DNA of 64,000 nucleotides, from the NCBI RefSeq assembly GCF_002073915.1, contig NZ_CP012841.1:119328-183327 (forward strand). Direction: 5' to 3'. Position 1 is the first letter of the stretch, and each line of letters opens with the position of its first letter. Source of the DNA: Candidatus Riesia pediculicola (lineage in GTDB: Bacteria; Pseudomonadota; Gammaproteobacteria; Enterobacterales; Enterobacteriaceae). The notes beneath the pieces are model-generated. The model was not told the origin of the DNA. It did not search any database and was given only the letters and a program-made list of their open reading frames with translations. Below are positions 9,713-18,495 of this stretch, piece after piece. The position numbers and the translations under genes are program-made.

Positions 9713-9770
9713 CTTTGAAATTTTACGCTTTGCAAAGTTAAAAATATAACCGAAGACATTGGAGTATATC

Positions 9771-10004
9771 ATGAAGAATAAATTTATCTTGTGTTTTCTC
9801 ACTCTGATTTTTTTAACACTTTCCGGATGTACCACAAATAATCAGACCAAAAAGATAAGTTCTGATTTAAATTCTTTAAAGGATAAAGTAGAGAACATAT
9901 CTGAAGAAACCCAATCAATACAAACTGATCTTCAAAATACAAAGGAGGAAGCTGTTCGAGCTAACCAAAGATTAGATAATCAAGTTCATAAATACAAAAA
10001 ATAA
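9771..10004 (+). CDS. lpp: Murein (Braun) lipoprotein Lpp
   Basis: Lpp is the abundant outer-membrane lipoprotein that is covalently tied to peptidoglycan. The 77-residue product has an N-terminal signal peptide ending in a lipobox, LSGC, with Cys 20 as the lipidation site. A heptad-patterned coiled coil of about 50 residues follows (ISSDLNSLKDKVENI...), then the conserved ARANQRLDNQ-like block, and a C-terminal Lys for linkage to diaminopimelate. The ATG at 9771 is chosen because GGAG (9761-9764) lies six bases before it. An earlier TTG in frame would precede that ribosome binding site. The neighbouring ldtE encodes an L,D-transpeptidase, which fits wall attachment. Confidence 0.93.
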   Translation: MKNKFILCFLTLIFLTLSGCTTNNQTKKISSDLNSLKDKVENISEETQSIQTDLQNTKEEAVRANQRLDNQVHKYKK

Positions 10005-10065
10005 AGTCTTTGAGAGAAGAAAGAGTTCTGTTGACAATCTAAAAAAATAGAAGATGACTTTAAGA

Positions 10066-11025
10066 TTAATTTTTTGACATTTTTAGTTTGATAGGAATTC
10101 CAGAACAATCTAAAACAGTTTTTAAAAAACATTCTTCTTCTATTTTATTAGTTTTTAAGAACTTCTTGAGTTCCGGATCTTTTTCATAAAACTTAGAGGT
10201 AGTTCTTTGATTTTTAGATTCATTATCTTCTGAAATTGGACGATGAACTTCAATATAGCAGTCTCCGCTTGGTTCCTTGGAATATTTGATTGGTTCATTG
10301 ATAACTCTAACTTTATCTCCGATTTTAACCGAACTAAATAATTTTTTTATGTCTTCTTTTCTCAATCTGATACATCCAGAAGTTACTCTCGAACCTATTC
10401 CAAAATTCTCATTGGTTCCGTGAATTAAATACTCTCCTTTTCCATAGGATAATCTCATAGCATACATACCCATAGGGTTGTTAATACCAGAAGGAACGAC
10501 CTCAGGAAGTTTTATTCCCTCAAGTTCATATCTCTTACGTATATTCTTGGTTGGAATCCATACCGGTTTTTTAATCATTTGAATGATTTTAGCCTCAAAT
10601 GTAGGAGTACTTGCTTCTTTTTGTCCAATTCCTACTGGATATACTGAAACTATATTCTTCTTTTTAAGAAAATGATACAATCTTAGCTCTGCAAGATTGA
10701 TTAAGATATCTTCGTCTTCTTTTAAATTAGGAATTATCATCTGAGACGGTATAATTATTTGACTGCCAGGTCTCGGGAGATAAACATCTATTTTTGGATT
10801 TATCCGAAGTGTTCCTAGTAATCCAACTTGGAATCGACTCATAATATCTTCCAGAGATTCTTTTTTTTTTGGAACGGTATACTTTTCTATTTTTCCTATT
10901 AATCTTCCTCCATATGGATTTAATAAGTAATCTCTTGCAAAAACAAGAGAAGAAGTAGGAAAGTAAAAGATAAAAAATAAAATTATTTTAAAAAATATCG
11001 GAAATTTTCTGTAATTTTTTATCAT
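10066..11025 (-). CDS. ldtE: L,D-transpeptidase (YkuD family), LdtE by position
   Basis: L,D-transpeptidases make 3-3 peptidoglycan crosslinks or link Lpp to peptidoglycan in the periplasm. The 319-residue protein has a signal peptide (residues 1 to about 30, hydrophobic FKIILFFIFYFP, predicted cut after VFA), a short LysM-like region (about 45-95), and a YkuD domain with the catalytic signature HGTNENFGIGSRVTSGCIRL, whose Cys is the nucleophile (about residue 218). Its place between lpp and sufE matches E. coli ldtE (ynhG). Whether it crosslinks peptides or anchors Lpp cannot be told from sequence. It may do both if it is the only enzyme of this kind. Confidence 0.88.
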   Translation of the reverse strand: MIKNYRKFPIFFKIILFFIFYFPTSSLVFARDYLLNPYGGRLIGKIEKYTVPKKKESLEDIMSRFQVGLLGTLRINPKIDVYLPRPGSQIIIPSQMIIPNLKEDEDILINLAELRLYHFLKKKNIVSVYPVGIGQKEASTPTFEAKIIQMIKKPVWIPTKNIRKRYELEGIKLPEVVPSGINNPMGMYAMRLSYGKGEYLIHGTNENFGIGSRVTSGCIRLRKEDIKKLFSSVKIGDKVRVINEPIKYSKEPSGDCYIEVHRPISEDNESKNQRTTSKFYEKDPELKKFLKTNKIEEECFLKTVLDCSGIPIKLKMSKN

Positions 11026-11070
11026 AAAACCAAAGAACTAAAGAAAGTTATATCAAATTCTAAAAAATTT

Positions 11071-11478
11071 CTATAATAATCTAGAAAAAATATTTTGAAT
11101 AATAGCATGCAATCCACTACTTCTAGATGGAGATATATATCTTTCGATTGATAATTTTTTAAAAAAAGAGTTTAAATCAGTACGAAGTACTTCACGAGAA
11201 CTTCTTTTATTAAACAGAACGACTAAAATTGCAATCAATCCTCTTACTATTGCTGCATCACTATATCCGTTGATATGAGCTACATCTCGATCATCTTTTT
11301 CTACAACAATCCAAACTTTACTTTGACAACCAGAAACCTCATTTTCTTTATTTCTTTGTTTTTTTGACAGAGGAACTAACTTTTTTCCTAAATCGATCAG
11401 ATACAAATATTTTTGTTCTAAATCATCACAACAAAGAAAGTTTTTCAAAAGTTTCTTCTTTTCAGGTAAGGAAGACAT
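11071..11478 (-). CDS. sufE: Cysteine desulfuration protein SufE
   Basis: SufE takes persulfide sulfur from SufS and passes it to the SufBCD scaffold. The acceptor Cys lies in SGCQSKVWIV, as in E. coli (GCQSQVWIV). DAAIVRGLIA and the C-terminal SPSRSSGLHAII are also family blocks. With the start at ATG 11478 (MSSLPEKKKLLKNF) the product lines up with E. coli SufE. ATG 11490 and GTG 11502 are in frame, and the GTG would overlap the end of sufS by eight bases. It is the last gene of the suf operon. Confidence 0.93.
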   Translation of the reverse strand: MSSLPEKKKLLKNFLCCDDLEQKYLYLIDLGKKLVPLSKKQRNKENEVSGCQSKVWIVVEKDDRDVAHINGYSDAAIVRGLIAILVVLFNKRSSREVLRTDLNSFFKKLSIERYISPSRSSGLHAIIQNIFSRLL

Positions 11479-11494
11479 TCTTGGTATCATAAAG

Positions 11495-12781
11495 TTATTC
11501 ACGACTCAACAATTTTTCAACATATTTTAATTTTTCTACTAAAAAATCTATCTCTTTTTTTTGATTATAGATAGCCAACGATATTCTACACATGGAAGAT
11601 ACTCCATAGAAGTTCATCAATGGAATAGCACAATGATGTCCTGTTCTTATAGATATAGAATATAGGTCCAAAAACCTTCCGATGTCATAAGAATGACATC
11701 TACCGATATTAAAGGAAATAATGGATTTTCTTTTTTTTAAAGTACCATATAAACGTATGGATCTTATTTCTTTAAGCTTGTAATAAGTATATCGAATCAA
11801 ATCTTCTTCATAACGAGAAATGTTTTCATATCCTATTTCTGATATGTACTTTAAAGCTTCTCCTAATCCTATTATTCCAACAACGTTTATTGTTCCAGAT
11901 TCAAACTTCCAAGGTGATTTTTCGTAAGTAATACTTTTTATTTTATGCTTTTGATCGAAAGAAGTGTAAGATATGTCCATTTCTTTAACCATCCCTCCCC
12001 CGCTTTGCCAAGGATCCAATTGGTTTAATATTTTCTTCTTTCCATACAAAATTCCAATTCCTGTCGGACCATACATCTTATGTCCAGAAAAAACATAAAA
12101 GTCACAATCTATTCTTTGAACGTCAACCGGATAATGAGATATATATTGAGCTCCATCTATTAGGACATGTAATTTAGAATTTTTCATATCGGAAAACTTT
12201 TTGGCGCATTCAATAATTTTTCGAACAGGATTGATGGTTCCTAAAACATTCGACATATGAGTGACTGATAAAAACTTAGTTTTAGAATCGATCATTTTTT
12301 TTAAGTTTTTTAAATCAATCTCTCCTTCTTTATTAATTGGTAAAATTCTAATCTCAAATCCCACTTGATTGGATAAAATATACCAAGGAACAATATTTGA
12401 ATGATGTTCCATCTGACTAATAATTATGTTGTCTCCAGAATGTACAAACTTTTTCACGTACGAATAAGCTACCAAATTTATACTTTCTGTTGTATTTTTA
12501 GTAAATACGATTTCTGATCTATCAGAAGCATTGATAAATTTTGATATTTGATAACGAACAGACTCAACTTGTTCAGTAGATTGATCGGACAAAATGTTCG
12601 ATCCTCTGTGAATAGAAGAATAAAAATAGTCTAAAAAATGTTCTTCTTTCTTTCTAACTTGTATTGGTTTTTGAGAACTAGCCGCATTATCTAAATATAT
12701 TAACGGAAACCCATTAATCCTTCTTGACAAGATCGGAAATTGTTTTCGAATAAGATCTGAATCTATAATAGAAGTATGCAT
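11495..12781 (-). CDS. sufS: Cysteine desulfurase SufS
   Basis: SufS is a PLP enzyme that removes sulfur from cysteine as a persulfide and passes it to SufE. The 428 residues are slightly more than the 406 of E. coli. It shows YLDNAASSQKP at the N-terminus, HHSNIVPW, the PLP Lys in SGHKMYGPTGIGILYG (about residue 232), and the catalytic Cys in RTGHHCAIPLM (about 380). It is a group II desulfurase. The stop of sufD and the start of sufS share a base (ATGCA junction), so the genes are probably translationally coupled. Confidence 0.96.
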   Translation of the reverse strand: MHTSIIDSDLIRKQFPILSRRINGFPLIYLDNAASSQKPIQVRKKEEHFLDYFYSSIHRGSNILSDQSTEQVESVRYQISKFINASDRSEIVFTKNTTESINLVAYSYVKKFVHSGDNIIISQMEHHSNIVPWYILSNQVGFEIRILPINKEGEIDLKNLKKMIDSKTKFLSVTHMSNVLGTINPVRKIIECAKKFSDMKNSKLHVLIDGAQYISHYPVDVQRIDCDFYVFSGHKMYGPTGIGILYGKKKILNQLDPWQSGGGMVKEMDISYTSFDQKHKIKSITYEKSPWKFESGTINVVGIIGLGEALKYISEIGYENISRYEEDLIRYTYYKLKEIRSIRLYGTLKKRKSIISFNIGRCHSYDIGRFLDLYSISIRTGHHCAIPLMNFYGVSSMCRISLAIYNQKKEIDFLVEKLKYVEKLLSRE

Positions 12782-14088
12782 TACAAACCTTTTAATATCT
12801 TATTTTTAATTGTTTGGCGTATCTTATCTTTGACACATTTTACGTGAATTTTTTTCAACGTTTTCTCAAAGAAAGAATTGATAATCATTTCCTTCGATTT
12901 ATCTTCAGATATTCCACGAGAACACAAATAGAATATTAAAGATTTATCAATATTTCCAACAGTCACACCGTGAGAGCAACTGGATTCCTTATTGTAGATA
13001 TTCAGATGAGGAGAAGAAAAAACTTTTGAATTTTTTCCGAAAATAAGGTTTCTATTTAAAATTTTTCCGTAAGAAAAAGGAGATTGATGAAATATCTGAA
13101 TATTATTTTTTAAACTAATTGAACTCTTACCTAAAGTTACCATGTTGTATATTTGTTCACTTTTTCCAAAAGGACAAATATGATCGATCGAAATGTAATT
13201 ACTATTTTTTTCCGACTGTTTTTGAAGAGATAAACCGTTCAAATTTACTCGACTGTTATATCCATTTAAACAAATTTTTATAATGTTTTGAGAATCTTTT
13301 GAACCTAAAGTAATATTATTGTATTTTAGAAAACTATTTCTTTTTAAAGAAGCTCCTGAATATGAATGATGTAAGTTTTGATCATTCTCCAAATTTACCC
13401 TATCGTACTGTAGAGTACTATTCTCTTCAACACTGAAAGTGAATAAACTATTTGTAAAACATGAAAAACGATTAATTGAAAGAAAAACTTCGATTATTTT
13501 GATCTTACTATTTTGAAGAATTTCTAAGAAATACCTACAATGATTAATATTTGAAAATCGGTTTTCCTCGATTCCATAGGAAAAATTAAATATGTATAAT
13601 ACCCTTCTTGGATAACTATTTTCTTGAGATCGGATATATATCACTTTATTAGATATGAACTGCGTTATGTAAGAAAAAGGATCCTCTATTTCTACAAAGT
13701 TTCGTAAAATAGAAGAATGATTTCCATTAAAAATTTTTACTTGATAAGGACTATCTTGATAATTACTTTCCTCAGGTATAATTGATCCATTTAAAATGCA
13801 TAATTTCCAATACTTTTCTGTCGAAGAATTTCCAAAAAATAACTTAATTGCTTTCCTAACTTTTTGAATTTTTTTTTCACAAAGTTTATTAAAAATATAC
13901 TTTCTTTTCAAAACTTCCTTTAAAAAATCTACATTGACTTTTTCTTGAATGAAGAAACGAAAGTCTTCTCTTTCTAAAAATCTAAAATCAATCGAACCTT
14001 CCTTAGTTCGAAATAAATTATAAATCTTCTTTCTTATTTTTTTATCTTTAAATTCTTTTTTATCTTTCATAAATCCAACTATATCCAT
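12781..14088 (-). CDS. sufD: Fe-S cluster assembly scaffold subunit SufD
   Basis: SufD is the partner of SufB in the SufBC2D scaffold and is a beta-helix protein. The 435-residue product is the most divergent member of the operon. The recognisable part is its C-terminal half, with NKESSCSHGVTVGNIDKSLIFYLCSRGIS, which matches the SufB/SufD signature containing a conserved His. The N-terminal 100 residues are rich in Lys. The start at 14088 overlaps sufC by 29 bases. ATG 14070 is an alternative that shortens the overlap to 11. Identity rests on the operon position and the C-terminal motif. Confidence 0.9.
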   Translation of the reverse strand: MDIVGFMKDKKEFKDKKIRKKIYNLFRTKEGSIDFRFLEREDFRFFIQEKVNVDFLKEVLKRKYIFNKLCEKKIQKVRKAIKLFFGNSSTEKYWKLCILNGSIIPEESNYQDSPYQVKIFNGNHSSILRNFVEIEDPFSYITQFISNKVIYIRSQENSYPRRVLYIFNFSYGIEENRFSNINHCRYFLEILQNSKIKIIEVFLSINRFSCFTNSLFTFSVEENSTLQYDRVNLENDQNLHHSYSGASLKRNSFLKYNNITLGSKDSQNIIKICLNGYNSRVNLNGLSLQKQSEKNSNYISIDHICPFGKSEQIYNMVTLGKSSISLKNNIQIFHQSPFSYGKILNRNLIFGKNSKVFSSPHLNIYNKESSCSHGVTVGNIDKSLIFYLCSRGISEDKSKEMIINSFFEKTLKKIHVKCVKDKIRQTIKNKILKGL

Positions 14089-14803
14089 CTTTTTCTATCT
14101 TTTTAGATAGAAGATACGTACCAGACTTTATGATGGTTCCTTGATGCAAGATGTGCACAAAATCTGGATTGATATAATCGATAAGATTTTGATGATGCGT
14201 AATTAAGATAAAAGATCTCTTTCGATTTATCATTGATTTGATTGAATTAGCTATTAACTTTAAAGAATCTACATCTAAACCAGAATCAATTTCATCTAAA
14301 ATACAAAGATCTGGATCTAGAACTAACATTTGTAAAATATCGTTCCTTTTCTTTTCTCCTCCTGAAAAACCTACATTTACACATCGATTTAACATATCTT
14401 TAGAGATTTTTAGGAATTCAGCCTTACTTCTTAAAAATTTTTGAAATTCTAAAATATCCATAGGTTCCTGATTCCTTTTTCTTCTAATTTCATTCAAAGC
14501 AGTTCTCAAAAAGAGATCGTTCCTAACTCCAGGAATTTCTATGGGATTTTGGAAGGCTAAGAAAATTCCTTCCTTTGCTCGAATTTCGGGTAAAGCTCGT
14601 GTTAAATCTTGATCTTTAAAAAAAATTTTACCTTGTAGTACGGAATATTCCTTTTTTCCTGCTATAGTAAATGCGAATGTACTTTTTCCAGATCCGTTAG
14701 GACCCATGATAACATGAACTTCTCCATAATTTATATTCAAATTCAAATTCTTGAGAACCCTTTTTTTTTCAACTTCTACAGATAAATTCTGAATATTTAA
14801 CAT
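14060..14803 (-). CDS. sufC: Fe-S assembly ATPase SufC
   Basis: SufC is the soluble ABC-type ATPase that drives conformational change in SufBC2D. The 247 residues match E. coli (248). Walker A is GPNGSGKST (about 34-42), the Q-loop lies in FLAFQNPIEIPG, the ABC signature is FSGGEKKRND and Walker B is LCILDEIDSGLD, followed by the H-loop in LITHHQNL. The Asp-Glu-Ile-Asp-Ser form of Walker B is typical of SufC rather than of transport ATPases. It lies between sufB and sufD. Confidence 0.97.
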   Translation of the reverse strand: MLNIQNLSVEVEKKRVLKNLNLNINYGEVHVIMGPNGSGKSTFAFTIAGKKEYSVLQGKIFFKDQDLTRALPEIRAKEGIFLAFQNPIEIPGVRNDLFLRTALNEIRRKRNQEPMDILEFQKFLRSKAEFLKISKDMLNRCVNVGFSGGEKKRNDILQMLVLDPDLCILDEIDSGLDVDSLKLIANSIKSMINRKRSFILITHHQNLIDYINPDFVHILHQGTIIKSGTYLLSKKIEKDGYSWIYER

Positions 14804-14847
14804 AATTTTATTAAAAAGTTTAAATAAATTGAAATCAGTTTCTGTTT

Positions 14848-16341
14848 TTAAATGATTCTTTCTAGATTAGTTTTTAAAAGTTCCTGAGCTTCTGCAGAGA
14901 ATTCCAGTGGAAACCTAAAAAAAACATCTCTACAAAAACCATTTACGATCATAGAAACAGCATTTTCTTGATTTATTCCCCTTTGTGAACAATAAAAAAT
15001 TTGTTCTTCACTAATTTTAGAAGTTGTAGCTTCATGTTCTAATTGAGCAGTTCTATTTTTTACAGTAATCAATGGAAAGGCGTGTGAACTACTTTTTTTT
15101 CCTACTAATAAAGAATCACATTGAGTATAATTTCGAGAAAAATCAGATTTTTCTAAAATTTTAACTAAACCTCGATAACTGTTTATACTTTTTCCACATG
15201 CAATTCCTTTAGATATGATTGTAGAACTGGTATTCTTTCCGATATGAATCATTTTAGTTCCAGTATCAGCTTGTTGATCTCCATTAGTTAAAGAGATGGA
15301 GTAGAATTCTCCAACTGAATTATCTCCTTTTAAGATGACACTTGGGTACTTCCAAGTAATTGCTGATCCGATTTCTGACTGTATCCAGGACATATTAGAA
15401 TTTTTCCCTTTACATAAAGCCCTCTTCGTAACAAAGTTTAAAATTCCATTTTTTTCTCCTATTTTTCCTGGAAACCAATTCTGTATGGTAGAATACTTCA
15501 CTTTTGCATCTTCATGAACAATCACTTCAACTACTGCTGCATGTAGCTGATAATTTTTTCTAATTGGGGCTGAACAACCTTCTAGATAACTTAATTCACT
15601 TCCTTTATCTGCAACTAGAATAGTACGTTCAAATTGACCCGTGTTTTTTTCGTTAATTCTAAAATAAGTGGATAATTCTATAGGGCATTTTGTATATTTT
15701 GGAACATATACGAAAGTTCCGTCAGAGGCAACAGCAGAATTTAAAGAAGCAAAAAAATTATCATCATTCGGAACAACACTTCCTAAATATTTTTTTACTA
15801 ATTCCGGATATTTTCGAATTGCTTGATTAAAAGAACAAAAGATAATTCCAAGATCTTCTAAATCTTTTCTATGAGTTGTGAAAACAGAAACCGAGTCGAA
15901 TACAGCATCTACAGCAATTGTACTTTTTTTCTTGAAAGATATACCGAATTTTTCAAAAGTTTTTTGAATTTCTTGATTCAAAAGATTATATTTTTTATTA
16001 TCTCTTAATGTATTTTGATTTTTAAAACTTTTTTTTAAGATTCCTGAATTAGGATTATCCCTTTTCTGTATTGGAGAGGAGTAATAAAAATATTTTTGAT
16101 AATTTATTTTTGGATAATATCCGTTCAACCAGTGAGGTTCCTTCATTTTTAACCATTTTTTATAAGATTCTAATCGAAAATTTAACATCCAGTCTGGTTC
16201 TTTCCTCTTTTTCGAAATTTGGTAGATAATTTTTTCATTAATTCCCAAATTTGTTTTGTCTGATAAAACAGGAGTCGAAAATCCTAACCTATATTTCTCT
16301 TCAGATATTGAAAAACTTTTTCCTTTTTTATACGTTGACAT
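14848..16341 (-). CDS. sufB: Fe-S cluster assembly scaffold SufB
   Basis: SufB is the core scaffold on which new Fe-S clusters form. The 497 residues compare with 495 in E. coli. Typical blocks are KEPDWMLNFRLESYKKW, LGSVVPNDDNFFASLNSAVASDGTFVYVPK (read at about residues 190-220), ELSTYFRINEKNTGQFERT and the conserved Cys region EGCSAPIRKNYQLHAAVVE. The C-terminal HEATTSKISEEQIFYCSQRG carries the residues thought to bind clusters. The gene starts five bases after sufA ends, and a 44-base gap separates it from sufC. Confidence 0.97.
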   Translation of the reverse strand: MSTYKKGKSFSISEEKYRLGFSTPVLSDKTNLGINEKIIYQISKKRKEPDWMLNFRLESYKKWLKMKEPHWLNGYYPKINYQKYFYYSSPIQKRDNPNSGILKKSFKNQNTLRDNKKYNLLNQEIQKTFEKFGISFKKKSTIAVDAVFDSVSVFTTHRKDLEDLGIIFCSFNQAIRKYPELVKKYLGSVVPNDDNFFASLNSAVASDGTFVYVPKYTKCPIELSTYFRINEKNTGQFERTILVADKGSELSYLEGCSAPIRKNYQLHAAVVEVIVHEDAKVKYSTIQNWFPGKIGEKNGILNFVTKRALCKGKNSNMSWIQSEIGSAITWKYPSVILKGDNSVGEFYSISLTNGDQQADTGTKMIHIGKNTSSTIISKGIACGKSINSYRGLVKILEKSDFSRNYTQCDSLLVGKKSSSHAFPLITVKNRTAQLEHEATTSKISEEQIFYCSQRGINQENAVSMIVNGFCRDVFFRFPLEFSAEAQELLKTNLERII

Positions 16342-16345
16342 ATTT

Positions 16346-16750
16346 TTATTTAAAATTAAAACTTTTTCCGCATTTACAAGATGTATGGATAATTTTTTGA
16401 TTTTTAAAACTAAATTTTTTATTTAATCCTTCATTAACATAGTCAATCGTAACTCCATTTATTAAGTGAATAGATTTCGGTAAAATAAAGAAGTTCATAT
16501 TACTCTTTATGTTAAAAATGATGTAAAATTCTTTTACTTCATAAATTGCTTTCATTCTATAAGAAAAACCAAGACATCCTGATTTAACTACATCCAAAGA
16601 AAGTCCCTTGATTTTGGGGTCTCCTTTAAAAATTTGAGATAGTTTGATGAATGCATTTTGGGTGATTTTGATTATCTGTTTATTTCCTTGATATTTCATT
16701 TGAATTAAGAGGCACCAGTCATTTTTTTTTGAAAACTTTCTACAAAACAT
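16346..16750 (-). CDS. sufA: A-type Fe-S carrier SufA
   Basis: SufA carries [2Fe-2S] or [4Fe-4S] clusters from SufBC2D to target proteins. The three conserved cysteines are present: SGCLGF (Cys 59) and CKCGKSF (Cys 125 and 127), where E. coli has CGCGESF. The region between them is diverged. As drawn, the 134-residue protein has about 10 more N-terminal residues than E. coli SufA. ATG 16699 is a possible shorter start, and neither site has a clear Shine-Dalgarno sequence. It is the first gene of the operon, so the operon promoter should lie just above 16750. Confidence 0.9.
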   Translation of the reverse strand: MFCRKFSKKNDWCLLIQMKYQGNKQIIKITQNAFIKLSQIFKGDPKIKGLSLDVVKSGCLGFSYRMKAIYEVKEFYIIFNIKSNMNFFILPKSIHLINGVTIDYVNEGLNKKFSFKNQKIIHTSCKCGKSFNFK

Positions 16751-17353
16751 GATAACAGAAGAAGTTGAAATTATTTTTATTATATATCATTTTTTTTTAA
16801 AAATAATTTAGATATGTAGAAGATTACTATCCAATGATATGATTTAGATGAAAAGATTAATCGAAATATTTTCTGAAATTTCAAAAAAAACAGATCAAAA
16901 AAAATCTTTATGAATTCTTTTTTTTACTTAAATTAATTAAAAAGTATTTTTTATATTATCTTTTTTTGAATTACAAAAATATTAGATTCGTATTATTCTT
17001 TTAATTAGAATTACTAAATTTATATTAAACAATAATTTCTTAAAAGAAGATCAAAATATTATCTTTCTTTTATAAAATTATTTTGCGAAGGTAATACAAT
17101 CTTTTATGAAAATATTCGAAAAAATTAATAAGATTGAATTTTTTAATTGATCTTTTGGATAAAATTACTGAATATATTCTTAATATACGCATGGTATTTT
17201 GTTATAAAAATATTTCAATTTTTTAAAAGATTTCATGAGAAAGATCTTTCTTATCTATTAGATCAATTAAAATTTTTAAGTCTATCTAATTTCTTAAAAA
17301 GATAGATTCGTTTAGTTATTTAATAATTTGTTTATTATAACGGAGTAAAAAAA
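16751..17353. other. Spacer between divergent sufA and aroH
   Basis: Six hundred bases of very AT-rich DNA lie between the suf operon and aroH. On the minus strand a TATAAT (plus bases 16779-16784) lies about 30 bases before sufA, but no matching -35 is evident. I cannot identify Fur, OxyR or IscR sites. No RNA gene or credible open frame is seen. Confidence 0.4.
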
Positions 17354-18433
17354 ATGTACAGAAATAAGAAATTAAGAATTGAATTTTTAGAAAATTTGAT
17401 TACTCCGTTTCAATTGTTCAACGAATTTCCTATTTCTTCAGATATTGCAAAGCATGTAAAAAAATCCAGAAAAAAAATAATGTCTATTCTATCAGGAAAA
17501 GATGAAAGATTATTGGTAATAATTGGTCCTTGCTCGATTCATGATTATTACTCTGTTTTTGAATATGCAAAGATGCTTTCTAAATTGTGTAGTCGTTATC
17601 GAAACCATTTACAAATAGTCATGAGAGCATACTTTGAAAAACCTAGAACTGTTTCTGGTTGGAAGGGATTAGTTTTAGATCCAGAAATTAATAATTCTTA
17701 CCTTGTAAATAAGGGTCTAAGAATTGCTAGAGAACTTTTGATTAACATTAATCAACTAGGATTACCTGTTGCAACTGAATTTCTAGACACAACAATTTTT
17801 CAATATCTATCAGATTTAATTAGTTGGGGTTCTATTGGTGCAAGAACAGTAGAAAGTCCAATACACAGACAAATGGCTTCTGCTTTACCATTTCCAATAG
17901 GATTTAAGAATGGAACAAATGGTGATATCAATGTAGCTATTAATGCAATTCTGTCATCTAGAATGAAACATGTTATTTTAAATCAAGATCAATATGGAAA
18001 AATAAAAATTTATCGAACTTCTGGTAATAAATACGGTCATATCGTAATGAGAGGAGGAAAAAAACCAAATTATAAGAAAAAATTTATAGAAATGACGTCT
18101 TATAAATTGAGAAAATTGAAACTTCCAGAAAAGTTGCTAATTGACTTGAGTCATGGAAACTGCCAAAAAAAATTTTATCAACAGATGGACGTCGCAAAAT
18201 ACGTAATAGATCAATTATGTAGCAAAAAAAGTCAAATCTTCGGAGTGATGGCTGAAAGCTTTCTAATAGAAGGGTCGCAGAAAATAAAAAATAAGAAGTT
18301 TTTAAGATATGGACAATCTATTACAGATCCCTGCTTAGGTTGGAAAGACACGGAAATTTTATTAGAGCTTCTCATCGAAGCATCTAAAATAAGAGCAGAA
18401 GAATATCAAAAAGTAAAACGTACCATTTGTTAA
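17354..18433 (+). CDS. aroH: DAHP synthase, tryptophan-type isozyme
   Basis: The enzyme joins phosphoenolpyruvate and erythrose-4-phosphate in the first step of the shikimate pathway. The 359-residue protein contains LLVIIGPCSIHD, MRAYFEKPRTVSGWKG, IGARTVESPIHR, GFKNGTNGD and DLSHGNCQKK. Details separate AroH from AroG and AroF: an ITPFQL-like opening, TSGNKYGHIVMRGGKKPNY, GVMAESFLIEG and YGQSITDPCLGWKDTE all follow E. coli AroH. It is preceded by a good ribosome site (GGAG 17342-17345, eight bases before ATG). Retention implies that chorismate or prephenate is still needed, for example for tRNA modification, quinone or folate. Feedback control by tryptophan is family knowledge, not shown here. 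Confidence 0.93.
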   Translation: MYRNKKLRIEFLENLITPFQLFNEFPISSDIAKHVKKSRKKIMSILSGKDERLLVIIGPCSIHDYYSVFEYAKMLSKLCSRYRNHLQIVMRAYFEKPRTVSGWKGLVLDPEINNSYLVNKGLRIARELLININQLGLPVATEFLDTTIFQYLSDLISWGSIGARTVESPIHRQMASALPFPIGFKNGTNGDINVAINAILSSRMKHVILNQDQYGKIKIYRTSGNKYGHIVMRGGKKPNYKKKFIEMTSYKLRKLKLPEKLLIDLSHGNCQKKFYQQMDVAKYVIDQLCSKKSQIFGVMAESFLIEGSQKIKNKKFLRYGQSITDPCLGWKDTEILLELLIEASKIRAEEYQKVKRTIC

Positions 18434-18451
18434 ATTAAAAAGAAAAAACAG

Positions 18452-18467
18452 ATTTTTTCGAAAAAAT
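18452..18467. terminator. Symmetric palindrome between convergent aroH and trhP
   Basis: ATTTTTTC followed by GAAAAAAT is a perfect 16-base palindrome midway between two gene ends. It reads as a T-tract on both strands, so it could serve as a weak bidirectional terminator. Confidence 0.35.
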
Positions 18468-18495
18468 TGTAAAAAAATTCGAAAAAGGTCATATA

